Origin: Bacteroidaceae bacterium
GTDB lineage: Bacteria; Bacteroidota; Bacteroidia; Bacteroidales; Bacteroidaceae
Assembly: GCA_017622815.1 (NCBI GenBank)
Contig: JAGAQH010000025.1
Span: 1-64,000 of the forward strand
Length of the DNA: 64,000 nucleotides
Reading direction: 5' to 3'
The position numbers were made by a program, and so were the translations under genes. The first letter of the stretch is position 1. Each line of letters opens with the position of its first letter. Of this stretch, positions 63,860 to 64,000 are shown piece after piece. A model generated the notes under the pieces. That model was not told the DNA's origin. It made no database searches and worked only from the letters and a program-made list of their open reading frames with translations.

Positions 63860-63949
63860 TTACTTGCTCTTGTGTCTGTTCTTGCGCAGTCTCTTCTTAC
63901 GCTTGTGAGTAGCCATCTTGTGGCGCTTGTGCTTCTTTCCGTTAGGCAT
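63860..63949 (-). CDS. 29-residue basic ribosomal protein (AURKAIP1/COX24 domain type)
   Basis: A 29-residue peptide on the minus strand: MPNGKKHKRHKMATHKRK, then KRLRKNRHKSK. More than half of its residues are Lys, Arg or His. This matches the Bacteroidetes small-subunit protein annotated as AURKAIP1/COX24-domain, related in name to mitochondrial mS38, and normally found beside rng. It is too short for standard gene length cut-offs and is easily missed. The promoter -7 element is 43 bases upstream, at the window edge. Confidence 0.9.
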   Translation of the reverse strand: MPNGKKHKRHKMATHKRKKRLRKNRHKSK

Positions 63950-63991
63950 AATTTTTAGAGATATTTGTTGTTAATACATAATTTCAGTGTG

Positions 63992-63999
63992 CAAAGGTA
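63992..63999 (-). promoter_or_regulatory. -7 element of the small ribosomal protein gene
   Basis: Minus-strand TACCTTTG, 42 bases before the ATG at 63949; the -33 region is outside the window. Confidence 0.65.
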
Positions 64000-64000
64000 A

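Overview
The window looks like a chromosomal segment of a Bacteroidales bacterium, most likely Prevotellaceae. The evidence is the repeated Bacteroides-type promoter (TTTG, about 20 bases, TAnnTTTG), the lack of clear Shine-Dalgarno sites, lipoprotein and Bacteroidetes-only families (DUF3575, DUF4301, FISUMP-like, fimbrillin-like), a C10 and an M60 peptidase, and a 29-residue ribosomal protein next to rng. No transposase, integrase, phage gene or CRISPR array was seen.

Layout. 0-4.2 kb: an exported M60 mucinase-like protease (-) and a tRNA-Ser/tRNA-Glu pair (-). 4.3-7.6 kb (+): fdtA, an acyltransferase-FdtB-type aminotransferase fusion, and upp. 7.8-21.5 kb (-): glucosaminidase/LysM protein, rpiB, transketolase, a Nudix-family regulator, a galactose operon (galM, sugar permease, galK), folC, dnaJ, grpE, an ABC-F protein and cdd. 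21.8-29.5 kb (+): map, tsaD, a C10 protease, an HD protein, an LptD-like protein, a small lipoprotein and tRNA-Cys. 29.7-36.9 kb (-): mutS2, an S9 peptidase and a Rel-family synthetase. 37-38.5 kb (+): a DUF4301 protein. 39.5-52.7 kb (+): an AT-richer surface-protein locus of seven genes. 53-64 kb (-): a bile-acid-type symporter, prs, a ThiE/TenI-like protein, a complete RND efflux operon, rng and the small ribosomal protein.

The two most unusual things are as follows. First, the 39.5-52.7 kb locus ends in a 1,527-residue outer-membrane protein that reads as seven tandem barrel-like units of about 200 residues, alternating between two types. It lies downstream of an OmpA-like protein, two DUF3575 proteins and a fimbrillin-like lipoprotein. 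Second, each of the three convergent intergenic intervals, and no other interval I could find, carries an array of 15-base palindromic or pairwise inverted units separated by 8-base spacers. The period is 23 bases in all three. Units and even spacers recur as exact reverse complements, so the arrays fold into nested hairpins.

Most other genes are ordinary housekeeping genes. Several start sites were moved downstream of the longest open frame because the longer frame runs through a recognisable promoter. All functions are read from sequence and memory of families; no search was run.
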